A stretch of DNA of 64,000 nucleotides from the NCBI GenBank assembly GCA_022539475.1, contig VCMS01000088.1, forward strand, positions 110,908 to 174,907, given 5' to 3'. The notes below the pieces were generated by a model that saw nothing but the letters and a program-made list of their open reading frames with translations, was not told the origin of the DNA and did not search any database. How positions within the stretch are numbered: the first letter of the stretch is position 1; every line of letters starts with the position of its first letter. This document shows positions 29,281 to 40,005 of this stretch, one piece after another. Origin of the DNA: Gracilaria domingensis (Eukaryota; Rhodophyta; Florideophyceae; Gracilariales; Gracilariaceae). The position numbers were made by a program, and so were the translations under genes.

Positions 29281-31339
29281 GCTGCTATGTTCCTTCGCAG
29301 AAGAGCATCACGTGTGCCGATTCTGACAATTCGCCCTTCCAAACAACAGCGAAAACGTCAACGTCACGAATAGGACACAATCGAGGGGCAACCACGATCG
29401 TCGTTCTTCCAAAGGCTAAGCCATTAAATGCTTCTTGAACGGCACTTTCGCTAGCGTTGTCCCGAGTAGCAGAATAAGTAATCCGCGAATCAAACGTCTT
29501 GCGTTTGCGAGATCCTGCATTTAGCCCCCGCCTATAGCACCTCCACTCGGTATCGCCGATTTGTCATATTCTAAACTTGAGTGATGAAATCATGAGCGTT
29601 TGCAAGGTTGGTGGCTTCCACAACGTCTCACGTGCTTATTGATAAAAAGTCATTGGCATTCCATCTTCTAGAAGATCTTCTAATATCAAATACTGACCTG
29701 TTGAGCAATCCAGGTTGCTGAGAGATGATCTTTTGACTGATCATTAGACTTTGTGCTGTCGTGACAGTCAGCAGTTTCCGTGTGCGCCCGCAAACTGCGC
29801 AGAATCTCTCTAGTAAGGAAATGATAATGCTCTTCCCGTGACCTGAGATGCCATCGAACCAATGGTTGCAAAAACTTGCCCTGTATAACTCTCGACAGCC
29901 GTCACCAAGTCAACTAGCGACGCACGCTTGCTCGTCATGTAATGCCAGGTATAGATGTTAGCCGAAGTGTTAGGGTTCTGTCCTCAGCGGTCCATTAGGT
30001 ACAACCTCATACCAAAGCAGAGGGAAAAGGAGCGTTGCAATTGCCACATGGTGGACCAGTACACGAAGTGTCCAATTCCAGCAGCACACCACGAACACTG
30101 CTTCCACGCATCCAAGATGTGGGTTATGAAGCAGTCTCACACGCAAACTTGGGCGGGGTATTCATAGCACCGTGTCACCTCTCTTAAGGAGTGGTGAGCA
30201 CTCACGAACCCAACTCACATTATGCCAAGCGCATCGTCTATGAAACGCTCTCCCTCTTGTTCACTACCCTTACGTCCAACAGCGATTCTGCCACACACAC
30301 CACGCAGTCAATGATGCGCATGAAGCATTGACGTGAAGCATTGACAAGGGCCTAAGTGGCTGGCGTGGCGAAAGCGTTCATCGATAGCGGGATAGTGAGC
30401 ACTAGTTGCAGCCACGTCGCAAGGCGGCATGAATCTCGAGAAAGCGAACGAGCGTGTCGTTGCTCAGCGTAGATTCGATACCACTCGTGCCATTTGGGGA
30501 GTGGGCGCTTGCGGTGCGGAAGGCATAACGTGTACAGAGCTAGATGGGCTTTAGATCGATATGCAAGGAGCTCTATGCCACATGATGTGGATGGTGGAAA
30601 TAAAAGAGTGTTCGAATACGTTTGGCGTAGGCAGGACATGATGCACGAGAGGATGGTCAAATACAGTGCATGACTAGGCGCTCAGAGTAGCATCAGTCCC
30701 CGAAAGGTCATGCACCAAAACGGTCGGACACGAGAAGCGCGCTTCGAAAAATGCGGGTGCGTTGGGCACCAGCGCAGGATGCACGAATAACGACGGCCGC
30801 AGGACAAGGTGTTCGCAACACGAGTCGTATGCTTGTTTGGTGCGCTCGACGTCGTGCAACTGTGGCCGGAGGCCGTTGACTGGTTTCTATTTTCCATTTT
30901 CGTCCAATCGCGTTTGCGAGTTTCTCGCGAGTATCCCTCGATGCAGATAAAAGCGCGTGGCGTCGTCAGCGTGCACGCAGCCGCGAACTCTCGGCTAGGC
31001 GCGGATGCATTTTGTGCTGATCAACCGTCCAAAATCTAACTTTAGCCACCAAATGACGTAAGCACCGTTCTAGGCGTTTTGAACCAACAACTTAGGGCTA
31101 CGTGCAAGGTCCAATGGCTACTACACGTAGCACTTTCGCTTGCATTTGGGTAGCAAACTTCCATCGTCGGCATCGTGTGATTGATGAACAACATTTTGCT
31201 GGCCGTGACCTTGTAGAAAACACATCCAATCGGGTTTATTGCAAAATGCGTATGGTTATATCAACAGCCGAGTGCAGATAATGCCTCTTGTCACGCCGCC
31301 CCTCTCTCGGTCCACCCTCGGCAGACAGCGTCGAACGAT

Positions 31340-31399
31340 CGTCGAAGACACGCACCGCGCCTCCATCATTTGATGGAGGCGCGGTGCGTGTCTTCGACG
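31340..31399. repeat. Perfect hairpin, 29-bp arms, 2-nt loop
   Basis: CGTCGAAGACACGCACCGCG... pairs exactly with its reverse complement ending ...GTCTTCGACG; the loop TT is at 31369-31370. Confidence 0.95.
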
Positions 31400-31580
31400 G
31401 GCTCTGACCGCCCCAACCTTAGCGTGATCATCACGCAAAAGTATGACAAATAAAAAGCTTGCTTTTATTTGACCGTTTGCTTGCCGTTTCGCCAGCTTGC
31501 TCACCGTCTCTCGTGTGCAATCAGCAAATTTCTTCCTGTTGCGCAGACGCGTGGTTGTCACTGACTCCACACGCTCAGCA

Positions 31581-31621
31581 AATCAACGTCTTGCTGCAGA
31601 GTCTGCAGCAAGACGTTGATT
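31581..31621. repeat. Perfect hairpin, 20-bp arms, 1-nt loop
   Basis: AATCAACGTCTTGCTGCAGA, then G, then its exact reverse complement. Confidence 0.95.
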
Positions 31622-32501
31622 CATCTGATAAAGTCCGCCGCACACATTCCAACGCCACGTTACTGTTGCTGTGCCTGTTGATGACGGCGGCGGCCATGCG
31701 CATTCATTCACGCGGCAGATACACTTATAACACATGACAGTTTGGAATCTTCTATCATAGTTGACCACGACGGAGCAATTTCCGTTGTTGTATACCCGAT
31801 CTTGTGGGAGGGTCACAGCCTGTACAAATCAAGTCCGACATCGATACTTCGAAATATCCATTCTTCCCGACAACATTTTGCAATTACATCACATGATGTG
31901 ATCTCATAATAAGGCGCCCCACTGCTGCTCATGGGGTACGATACAAACCAAATCCTGTAGAGTGATGGAGAAGCGTGATGGAGCTTGGTGGAGCTAAACA
32001 AGTGCGAGAAAAATCAACCCGGAAGCCGGCGATGAGATTGGTGTCCTGACGAAGGGAGCAACAGCCGAAGGGCACTCACTGTCACGCTATCTATTTGATT
32101 TATTTTCCATCTTACAGGCTGCAGAGCGCATTCGATTGGCTGCAGCGTGTAACATTGTGTTTTGAGTTTTCATTTTGATAGACTTGTAGAGCAAGCCTTG
32201 TCAGTTGTGCGTCCAAACTCGCGAACTTGCGCACATATGCGCGAAAACCCCCAATTTGAAGTCGTGTTTGAAGACAATCTAACTGCCGCGATGCACGTGT
32301 CCAACCGTATGTTGTACTACATCTTCCGCGCTCCAACGAAGCCAAGCTTCGTTTACCCACTGCCCGCCGCACCTACTTAAGCAACATGTTGCCGAGTATG
32401 ATCTCGATCAGACGCGCCGCCGCGTTCGCCATTTATCACCGGCCGTCCTTGGTTCAAATTATCTCTGGTTTCAGCAGCTTCTTATATTCTTGTTTCCAAA
32501 C

Positions 32502-33089
32502 ATGTCGAACCTTCCTCTTGGACCATCTTTTCCCGAGCGAGCCGACTTAGCCAAGTATGCTTTGGATCTTGAGGATATGCAGCTCTCAAAAAAGATTTTG
32601 AGCCCAAGCTTTTGTAGCTCACCTCATATGGCTAGAAGGCTTTCTCAACTGCATGCAAGATTACCGAATCTGTGCAAAATTAACGAACAAACGAGAAATA
32701 ATCTACTTCTCGCGCTCAAGAAACTACTTGCCGCCGCAGCGGACAGATATCACCCAATAATACCTGAGTATGGAGTGCAGGTCGAACTTGTTATGTTATA
32801 CTTGAAAGAAATAGGAAAAGAAAGGCCTGGTGAACATACGATAATTTGGATGGATGGGGAGAACGAGCAAGACGTTTATCACGCTGAAAAAGCTTGGCTC
32901 TGCGACTGGGTTGACCGTTTTCAAGAGTCAACGGGCTTTTCTAGTACACACAAAGAACAAGTAATATACATCGTTGTGCATCTCTACAGTCGTATTAAAC
33001 GTGCCGGATCTACTTATGGAGATGCTCAACGTCAAAGTGTGTACAAACTAATCCTTTACCAGGAGGGTGAATACAATCTCACAGGTTGA
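32502..33089 (+). CDS. Family A protein, N-terminally truncated copy
   Basis: 195 codons from ATG 32502. It aligns with the second half of the 495-residue protein at 36809-38296: SFPERADLAKYALDLEDMQL with the LPFAVRSDFAILFMDLADEKL block, then LHARLP, LALKKLLAAAADRYHPIIP, YGVQVELVMLYLKEIGKE, a W...W/CDWVDRF segment and the C-terminal IVVHLYSRIKRAGSTYGDAQRQSVYKL. The signal peptide and membrane segments of the full-length members are missing and are not found upstream in any frame. Probably a truncated duplicate; expression unknown. Confidence 0.6.
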   Translation: MSNLPLGPSFPERADLAKYALDLEDMQLSKKILSPSFCSSPHMARRLSQLHARLPNLCKINEQTRNNLLLALKKLLAAAADRYHPIIPEYGVQVELVMLYLKEIGKERPGEHTIIWMDGENEQDVYHAEKAWLCDWVDRFQESTGFSSTHKEQVIYIVVHLYSRIKRAGSTYGDAQRQSVYKLILYQEGEYNLTG

Positions 33090-33330
33090 CAAGATCTGTC
33101 CACCAATTGCGTGTACTAAGCTGAGTATTCTGATTATGATATCATGGTTAGAGGTTGTTGTCCGTATTAAAGAAGAACAAGGAGATATCATGGTGTTGTA
33201 GATAGAGTTGTGTCGAAGCATGTTAATGCTGATTCATTCTTAACGAGAGAGACCTTTCTGTCAGGAATTTCTGCGACGACCCGGGAAAGAAGTTTGTTCT
33301 CCGCGGTAGAAAAGGGAGAACGCAAGTAAT

Positions 33331-33660
33331 ATGAGGGGCAGGTTGGCATTAAATCGCGAACGGTCATGCAGAATAGTGGTGATCTTTGAGCATGAAACCA
33401 AGACTATATATGTTGTCTACCTTGCTCTTATCGAAAGTGGTTGTTCAGCACCGTCTGGGTCTAATCAGGCACTTGAATTCAGTAAAGAAATATATGAAGG
33501 ATATGGCTCACTGATGAACACTGTCTGCGAATGCAACGGAGACACCTGAAGCGCACGCAAGTCGTCGTACGGTGCTCCTCTATGTCGTATAATCTGTGTC
33601 TTAGACGTGCTGGATCTACTCACAGAGATTATCGGAATTCATGCAACAAAATCAAGAAAA
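33331..33660 (+). pseudogene. Two further C-terminal fragments of family A
   Basis: The frame 33331-33549 contains TIYVVYLALIESGCSAPSGS then LEFSKEIYEGYG, matching the family C-terminus (VVLLYERIESAGSS..., MYKNI). A second degenerate piece at about 33572-33640 (CTCCTCTATGTCGTATAATC, GTGCTGGATCTACT) matches 32971-33010 of the truncated copy at the DNA level, with stops. These look like tandem end-fragments left by unequal duplication. Confidence 0.5.
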
Positions 33661-35339
33661 GGGAAGATGAACAGAGATACGAAAACTGTCAAGAGTTATC
33701 TGTTTGCTAACCATACTACGTGTTAAGTAAACCGTTATCAAGTGCGAGCGATTCATATCCGCACCAGTGCGCAGTGCGCAGGCGCAAGTGAAGAGTGATG
33801 GGCGCCTTCAATTTCATGCCTCTATTGGCGCAAGTCCGCCTTTCATCGCCGATTGTAGCGGTTTAGCTGCTATGCAGTTGAGCAGAATTCCAGACGGAAT
33901 CTCTGGAATCCAAAATCATGTGCACGATAGTTTTTGGATCGAGATGGTGGACTCGAGCAGAAGATATGGTTCTCCTGCTTCACTTCTGTGATCACCTGCT
34001 GTGAGGCGACTCCAATTCTTTCTAGTCTAAGGTTGCGCAAGAATTGCGGATCGGCGCCATTCTTACATCTTTCCTGAGCGGATCTTCGCATATATGCCGT
34101 GAAAGTCCTACATTTCGTCAAAGGTGCTGAGATATTCCATTTAAAGGTTGACCTCGGACGAATCGAGTGCATTGGAGTGATATCGAACGACATGGGCGCC
34201 TTGGCATCGGATACTCTACGCAAGATGACTTAATACTGCGTAGAGTGTTAATAGATAAGATGCACATGCCATAGAAGGAGAGATTGTTTGGGGACGGTGT
34301 GACATGACGCACAGCATTCCAGTACAGCCCGGGTCAGCTCCCAAAGCCCATCACTTCCGGAACAGCCGCTATACCTGGAAGAGCATCCTCTGCACCTTTC
34401 TATACTGAGTCGCGAGCGGGTTGCTTGGGGGATATTTCTTAATAAGAAATTCATATACGTGTAAAGGCGTACGTGACATCATGGCTGTGCCATTGCTGTC
34501 TCTGTAAGTCACAACTTCGAGTTTAGCATCCAACGTGACACAGTACCGTCGTACTTCCGATACGTCCTGAACTATAGTTGACGAGTCGCAACGACTGTAA
34601 CGATTGAGGGCAGACTGGGTTTTCGAGGCACCAAGAATTTGAACTGGGTTGGCCTGGATGGCAGCCTGAGGCTTCTATAAAGGCGTCAGATCGCTTCGAT
34701 TCGCGATCGGGAGGTCAGAAGGTGACGAAGAGTCGTCCGGCACTCTCTTATTTGGTGCCGTATCTGCGTTTCGAGCCTTGATTTATCACATTACTGTGCT
34801 TTGACGTTCATGATTTGGCGTTTGATTAGGCGGATCCTTCCTCAAGCACGATCATTTCATGGCAACGGATCATCATGTTCGTTCCTGAGGGACCGTTCGG
34901 TACCATCCTGCGTTATGATATCGCAGAATCATACCGAAAGCTCCCTGAGGAACGAACATTTGCACCTGAGGTGAGTCGATAGACTTCCCGATGATGAGTT
35001 CATCTATGCCGAAAGACCCGCAAGCAGCACAAGTCACCAAGGTTTCTTGAGGGCATTGCGTTGGCGTTCTTCATCGAACATTTCTCAAAGCCGTATCAAG
35101 AGTCCAGGGGACGGGGTCCACAACTCCCTCAACTGTCACCCTTGGTGGTAACAAGTCTTGCCGATACACTGGTGCCGCAGCACAGAGAAAGGAACAAACC
35201 AGGCCACATCATCATACTCATGATTGACTGAGTCATGATTACTGAGGAAATCATTAGAAAAAGGCCGGCAATATTGCTGGTCTACCTTTGACAAACCATG
35301 GGTATTGTACTTGCAATAGAGCGGGAGCGGCATGTACCG
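33661..35339. other. Gene-poor stretch with imperfect 85-bp palindrome
   Basis: No gene recognised. The only strong structure is the foldback at 34875-34959. Confidence 0.45.
34875..34959. repeat. Imperfect hairpin, ~38-bp arms
   Basis: ATGTTCGTTCCTGAGGGACC... is mirrored by ...CTCCCTGAGGAACGAACAT with several mismatches around a short AT-rich loop near 34915. Confidence 0.85.
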
Positions 35340-36190
35340 TATCTGATCATGAACGCGGTCCATTTCATAATATGAAATTGACGGCGTTCATGATCATGAC
35401 ATATTATGTCTGCAGGTTAATTGCAGAATCTTGGAGGCGCAAATTCTAGGCCACTCTACATAACCATGCAAGATCCTACGAAATGAGAAACAGGCTGAGA
35501 AAGGTTATCGGAACTACCAATTGACCCAGAAGAAGACTCGTCGATTGAATCAACGTGCGAACTCATTTGGCTGCTTTGATGACTCCGGCTGGCACGCTCC
35601 ATCGTTGATGCACGTTTCCCTGCCATCAGCGGCGAAGTAGCCCTAGTCTTTTCCCCACCTTTATGCTCAGTATCCTCTCTAGCAGTAGCATAATCTCCAG
35701 GGATGCCCATCATATTCCCAACTTTCTTTTCTCCCATTTCGGCAGCTTTGGCGTCTTCGGTGGCGGCTTTTGTGGCTTCGACGGCTCTACCTGTTCCAGA
35801 CTCCGCGTTCCCGATCTTGACACCTATGAATTTCATAGTATGAAACAGCTTTGCTCATCTGGCGCAATGATTTCATCATCATTTCCATCCCCACTACTGA
35901 GAAGACCACCGTCACACGATAGCCCGGGGTGTACATGACATGATTCAGACGTTGCCGCCTGTTCACAGTCATCATTCATCGTCCTTTCGCTCGAACTTGA
36001 TTCAAAAAGGGACTTCATTTTCTGCACATGCCCCGATAGGTAATCTTCTTGCTGAACGCAGCTTTGTAAGTGTCTTTACGACCATGCCTTTCTCAACCAC
36101 TGATAAGTCCTCCGCGCCGTCTGCTTTGCTCTCCACTCGGCGAGGAGTGCCACCCCACTCTGTCTCGCGCTTTGTCCTTCTGCTCAGATC
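35340..36190 (-). pseudogene. Family B copy with large internal deletion and insertions
   Basis: High similarity on the minus strand to the gene at 45018-46760 (QKMKSLF, EQAATSESCHVHPGLSCDGG, VEATKAATEDAKAAE, HVDSIDESSSGSIGSSDNLS, then EKGMVVKTL in the N-terminal part). About 770 bp equivalent to 45590-46360 are missing at about 36035-36070. A 14-bp palindromic insertion (35831-35844) breaks the frame, and an inverted-duplication insert of about 35-40 bp lies at about 35366-35400. Non-functional as it stands. It abuts fragments of family A on its upstream side. Confidence 0.85.
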
Positions 36191-36238
36191 TGAGGCTGAG
36201 CGGCCAGCTTGCATGTACTTTTCAGAGTATAGAGCGTA

Positions 36239-36522
36239 TCAACTCTCCAAAATGTGTTGACCTTCCTGCCGCCTGATATTTTTGTACATTTTCACATTCT
36301 GTGTATCTTCGTGACTAGATCCGGCACATTCAATACGTTCGTAGAGCAGCACCACACGACGACTGGCCTGCGATTCATGCTTCTCCGTTGTGCTGCTAGA
36401 CAGTAGACTTTTGGGCATATTGTCATACCTTCTTGGAAGCTGAACGGTGACACTCCCGTGAAAGGTGACACACCTGTTCTGGAGGATGCGCCCGCAGATG
36501 TGGGAGCGTGGATCTTGTGCAC
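36239..36522 (-). pseudogene. C-terminal fragment of family A (tandem duplicate)
   Basis: The minus-strand frames match residues of about 405-495 of the adjacent intact gene: HAPTSAGASSRTGVSPFTGV in one frame, then ESQASRRVVLLYERIECAGSS and MYKNIRRQEGQHILES in another. The DNA similarity continues past the stop codon (36190-36260 against 36750-36830), so the 3' flank was duplicated too. One frameshift separates the two halves. Confidence 0.85.
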
Positions 36523-36775
36523 TGCTAGATGAAACGGGAAGCACTCGTTGTTTTGTCATTCGAAATGGACCATCGAAATAGGGGGGTGCTTCTTTCCACA
36601 AGCATAATTCTTTGCTGCGTTCTAATATGGCGTCGTTGCATTCCCACAAATGAAGAAAAGAGAGATATGTACACATATTTAGTGTTACTCAGTGGTTTTC
36701 CTATACAAACTTTTCTTAGTTAAACATGGTTCTACAAAACAGTTATAGACCTGAGGCCGAATGGCCAGCTTGCAT

Positions 36776-36788
36776 GTACCGACGGTAC
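36776..36788. repeat. Palindromic 9-bp insertion, GTACCGACGGTAC
   Basis: The duplicated flank at about 36212 reads CTTGCATGTACTTTTCAGA; here it reads CTTGCATGTAC, then CGACGGTAC, then TTTTCAGA. The insertion therefore left GTAC on both sides of CGACG. The same 13-mer (or its complement) is at 8367-8379 and 38861-38873. Confidence 0.85.
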
Positions 36789-36808
36789 TTTTCAGATTGT
36801 AGAGCGTA

Positions 36809-38296
36809 TCAACTCTCCAAAATGTGTTGACCTTCTTGCCGCATGATATTTTTGTACATGTTCAAATGCTGTGTATCTTTGTGACTAGATCCGGCACTTT
36901 CAATACGTTCATAGAGCAGCACAACACGACGACTGGCCTGCGATTCATGCATCTCCGTTGTGCTGCTAGGCAGTGGACTGTTGGGCACATCCACCATACC
37001 CTCTCGGATGTCGAACGGTGACACACCCGTGAACGGTGACACACCCGTTCTGGAGGATGCGCAAGCAGATGTGGGAGCGTGGAAACGGTAAACCCACTCA
37101 CGGATCCAGCTGCCTTCTATTCCATGATAAGCAGCTGCAGCTCGCTCTCGGCCGCCGTCCCACATATCCAACCAGATATTGACATGAACATTAGCTTCTT
37201 CTTGTCCAACCTCTTTCAGGTACAAAAAGACCAGTTCCACTTGCACTGCATATGCAGGAACGGTATATGTAGGCTCTATCGGACACAAATCATCGCAGGC
37301 AAGTTGAAGTAAATTCTGCAGCGCGGCGGGTAGGTGACTGCGACCTAGTTCAGAAAGTGCCTCCAGAGGTGGAAGACGCTCGTGGAGCTGACAATGCTTG
37401 AGAGCAGTAGCGCGTGAGGTGCAAATGTCCGGGCACAAAATGGTGTCCAAAAGTTTCTCATCTGCAAGGTCCATGAAAAGAATTGCAAAATCCGAGCGCA
37501 CAGCAAAAGGAAGTGTGCTCGGACCGTGCTGCTGATCCATGGCAAGATGCACCAGTGACGTAAACGTATCGGGCAACAAACGGCATCCGGCGCTGCGAAG
37601 ACGCTGAAAATGATGAAGCCGTTCGTGCAGCTGCCGAAGCTTGCGGGATGATACATACAAGCTGTTTGTATCGGATAACGTTTCAAAACTCTGTTCATCG
37701 TTAAGATGCAACGCGAACACCATCAGCTCAAGGTATTGCGCGAATGGCATGGTAGCCCACAGATCAGTCCTCGTGGCGAATTGCGTGAGCTTTTTGAGCG
37801 CGTTTGGTAGAAGAGGCCGGCTTGCCCGCGGTATACGGCGTAACTCTTTGCACAACAAAACCCTCAGAAGATTTAACGAAGCGTTAAACGAAAAAAAACA
37901 TGTGGTAATGATAGCGTCAAGGCATGCTATGCCAAGGTCCAGGGAGCTGTCCGACTGCTTACATACGGCGTGGAGAAACAGCACCAGAGCGATCGCGAAG
38001 GAACTAAAGAACCCCACTATGCTGTCGACGATGATGGCGTTCGGGAGCCAAAGACTGTTGGGGCGGTAACTAGAAAGGCTGTTGAGTACGCTTAGAATCA
38101 TACGCAATAAAACTGGTATAGCGAGACAAACGAGATACTTGATTAGCTCGTGACGGCTTGTTGGTTCCAAACGAGTAGCTTGCTGTGACATATGCTCCAC
38201 GGGAGTGGGCGCTGCGGCAGCGGTGATGCAAGTGAGCGAAAGTGGCACATAAAGAAGTGCCCCGTTCAGCGACGTGTTTGGAAGAGAAGAGATCAT
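36809..38296 (-). CDS. Family A: secreted/membrane protein with internal helical repeats
   Basis: 495 residues from ATG 38296. A signal-peptide-like start (about 1-30), hydrophobic segments at 51-74, 84-112 and 122-150, then three related units at 162-236, 240-318 and 322-364. Each unit is built as LLPxxLxxLxxLAxD..., LPFAxxxExAxLxLxLxDE..., LHERLxxLxxLxxxG. A Trp-containing block (IWLDMWDGG, GIEGSWIREWVYRF) and a Ser/Thr-rich stretch with a doubled GVSPFTGVSPF lead to the conserved C-terminus RRVVLLYERIESAGSSHKD. No known domain recognised. Related copies lie at 32502-33089, 33331-33660, 36239-36522 and 43401-44537. Confidence 0.75.
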   Translation of the reverse strand: MISSLPNTSLNGALLYVPLSLTCITAAAAPTPVEHMSQQATRLEPTSRHELIKYLVCLAIPVLLRMILSVLNSLSSYRPNSLWLPNAIIVDSIVGFFSSFAIALVLFLHAVCKQSDSSLDLGIACLDAIITTCFFSFNASLNLLRVLLCKELRRIPRASRPLLPNALKKLTQFATRTDLWATMPFAQYLELMVFALHLNDEQSFETLSDTNSLYVSSRKLRQLHERLHHFQRLRSAGCRLLPDTFTSLVHLAMDQQHGPSTLPFAVRSDFAILFMDLADEKLLDTILCPDICTSRATALKHCQLHERLPPLEALSELGRSHLPAALQNLLQLACDDLCPIEPTYTVPAYAVQVELVFLYLKEVGQEEANVHVNIWLDMWDGGRERAAAAYHGIEGSWIREWVYRFHAPTSACASSRTGVSPFTGVSPFDIREGMVDVPNSPLPSSTTEMHESQASRRVVLLYERIESAGSSHKDTQHLNMYKNIMRQEGQHILES

Positions 38297-38694
38297 AATG
38301 GCGATGCGGTCTGCAAGTGGTGCTCAAGAGTGCCGAGCACTATGTATCGCGATGGGCGATGAAGATTGCGACAAGAATGGTATGCCTATCTCCTCGACAG
38401 GGTCGTCGTCGAATGACTGCGGCGGAGCGAGTTAGGAAGTGGTCCAACAAAGTGGTGGGTGGGTGGGTGATTGGTTTGTGAGAGAGGGAGTGTTTGAATT
38501 GGAGCGCTGCACCCGTAGGCGAGGGAGAGAGAAGGAAGCGCCTGAGTAGCAAATGAAAGACGGAAGGCGAAGGGGTGTGAGGGGAGAGCGAGGTGGGCAA
38601 GCATCAGCGATGGTTTGATGCGGGTGAACAGTTTTAAGCTCGGCGAGCGAGAAAGACAACTCGGCAAAGGAGCGCGATGCAGGATGCGGGCCGG
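38297..38694. other. Upstream region of family A gene, partly duplicated at 39738-39875
   Basis: Contains the motif row AAGAATGGTATGCCTA, CTCGACAGGGTCGTCGTCGA, ATGACTG, GCTGCACCCGTA, which recurs at 39738-39875 without a family A gene attached. Probably a promoter-proximal segment copied together with a now lost gene. Confidence 0.5.
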
Positions 38695-38770
38695 GCTGCG
38701 CTCGCTGCGCGCAGTGGCTGCGCTCGCTGCGCGCAGTGGCTGCGCAGCGAGCGCAGCGAGCGCGCAGTGG
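38695..38770. repeat. GCTGCGCTCGCTGCGCGCAGTG tandem and inverted repeat
   Basis: Two tandem 22-bp units followed by an inverted version (CTGCGCAGCGAGCGCAGCGA); very GC-rich foldback. Confidence 0.85.
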
Positions 38771-38790
38771 GGGGGATCAAAAGCGCGTCG

Positions 38791-38829
38791 CGACGTGTGG
38801 GCATCGCCTTAGGCGATGCCCACACGTCG
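38791..38829. repeat. Perfect hairpin, 18-bp arms, TTA loop
   Basis: CGACGTGTGGGCATCGCC, TTA, and the exact reverse complement. Confidence 0.95.
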
Positions 38830-38860
38830 TAAAGTGTGCGACGTGTCGGCATCGCATAAA

Positions 38861-38873
38861 GTACCGTCGGTAC
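38861..38873. repeat. Palindromic 13-mer GTACCGTCGGTAC
   Basis: Reverse complement of the 13-mer at 8367-8379 and 36776-36788. It lies 31 bp from the hairpin at 38791-38829. Confidence 0.8.
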
Positions 38874-39050
38874 GTAACACGGGTGGGCGCACGGCGCGGC
38901 GGTTTGCGCGGAGGCACTCGCGTGGCGCACGGGCTGCCGGCGCTCGCTCGCTCGCCCATGAGTCGCCACGTATCGGCGTCTCGGTGTGTACGCCGCCCTC
39001 GTCATGTTTTTTGACGCGCCGCGCAGCCGTCGCCGCGCGGCCGCGGCCGC

Positions 39051-39095
39051 GCCGCCACGCTTGGCGATGTTGGCAACATCGCCAAGCGTGGCGGC
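39051..39095. repeat. Perfect hairpin, 22-bp arms, 1-nt loop
   Basis: GCCGCCACGCTTGGCGATGTTG, G, and the exact reverse complement. Confidence 0.95.
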
Positions 39096-39099
39096 CGCC

Positions 39100-40005
39100 A
39101 AACACATGTTGCGCGCGTTCGAGGCCGTCGTCAAGTTGGTTGCGCGCCGTGCCGCGCCGTGCCAGATAGATACCAGGGGTAGCGTGTAAGATAGCGCGCG
39201 CGCCGCCGTCGAAACGCAACGGCGGTGGAACCTTTGAGAGCGCCGTCGCTGCGCCGGCAGCGCGCACTGTCAGTTTCGCGGACAAATGGAAAAAAAAAAC
39301 GACGCATTTCGAGCAACGATTAAATTAAAAGTTAATCAACTTGGTTCTGTTCCTCTTGCGATGCTGTAATACAGACTGTAAGACGCTCGGGCCAATTTCC
39401 TTCGTCCTGGGCGAAGCAAATTCGCCTGGGCGTCTCTTTCTCGATGCGAGATCATCGCTTTTGGCGCTTGATGATAGGAAGATGAGCATGGCTGCATGCT
39501 GACCATCGCCATAGACTGCTTAGCCTTTTTTGTGGGCATGGCTTGGCGAGCGTGGGGGCACTTCTGCCAACATTCTAATTGCTTTTAAGGAAAACATGCA
39601 CTGGTGCATGCAAATAGCTAAGATACGTAACTTGTCAAACCTCACACCTAAACTCTTGTATCTTTGTATCGTGAGAGGAATGTGCCCTTCATACGTTTTT
39701 GCTCTGTGCCGATAATCATAGAAGAGAGCATTGTGCCGATGCGGTCAAGAATGGTATGCCTACCACCTCGACAGGGTCGTCGTCGAATGACTGTGGCGGG
39801 GCGAATTGAGAAGTGAGTGCTGCACCCGTAAGCGAGAGACGGGGAAGGAAGAGCCCGCATGACAAATGAAGACCGAACAAAGCTCTGTGATATACGACGG
39901 TACCCAACGATTTCTCGTGGGCTACTTGCGGTTAACCAGCTTCTCTTGACACAAGCCGCATCATTCCGCGAGCGGCGCTTACATGACACACCTCCGCGGA
40001 GGCGT
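39100..40005. other. Spacer with copies of local repeats
   Basis: No gene recognised. 39570-39725 resembles 41515-41650 (shared ...GTTTTTGCTCTGT and CGGATAATCATAGAA-like stretches), and 39738-39875 resembles the family A upstream region. A short AT-rich patch lies at 39310-39340. Confidence 0.45.

Larger units (their letters stand above)
29281..32501. other. 3.2-kb gene-poor stretch with palindromes
   Basis: No frame here has a recognisable domain; several 60-100-codon frames overlap on opposite strands and look fortuitous. The structured content is a set of hairpins: 31340-31399, 31581-31621, a shorter one at 31447-31471, and ATCACATGATGTGAT near 31889. Composition is about balanced. Confidence 0.5.

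Noticed and set aside
31256-31737. Overlapping ORFs across the hairpins at 31.3-31.7 kb
   Set aside because: Frames on both strands are by-products of the palindromes; no motif.
38634-39285. Basic, Ala/Arg-rich frames around the hairpins at 38.8-39.1 kb
   Set aside because: GC-rich non-coding DNA with repeats; frames on both strands are equally open and contain no domain.
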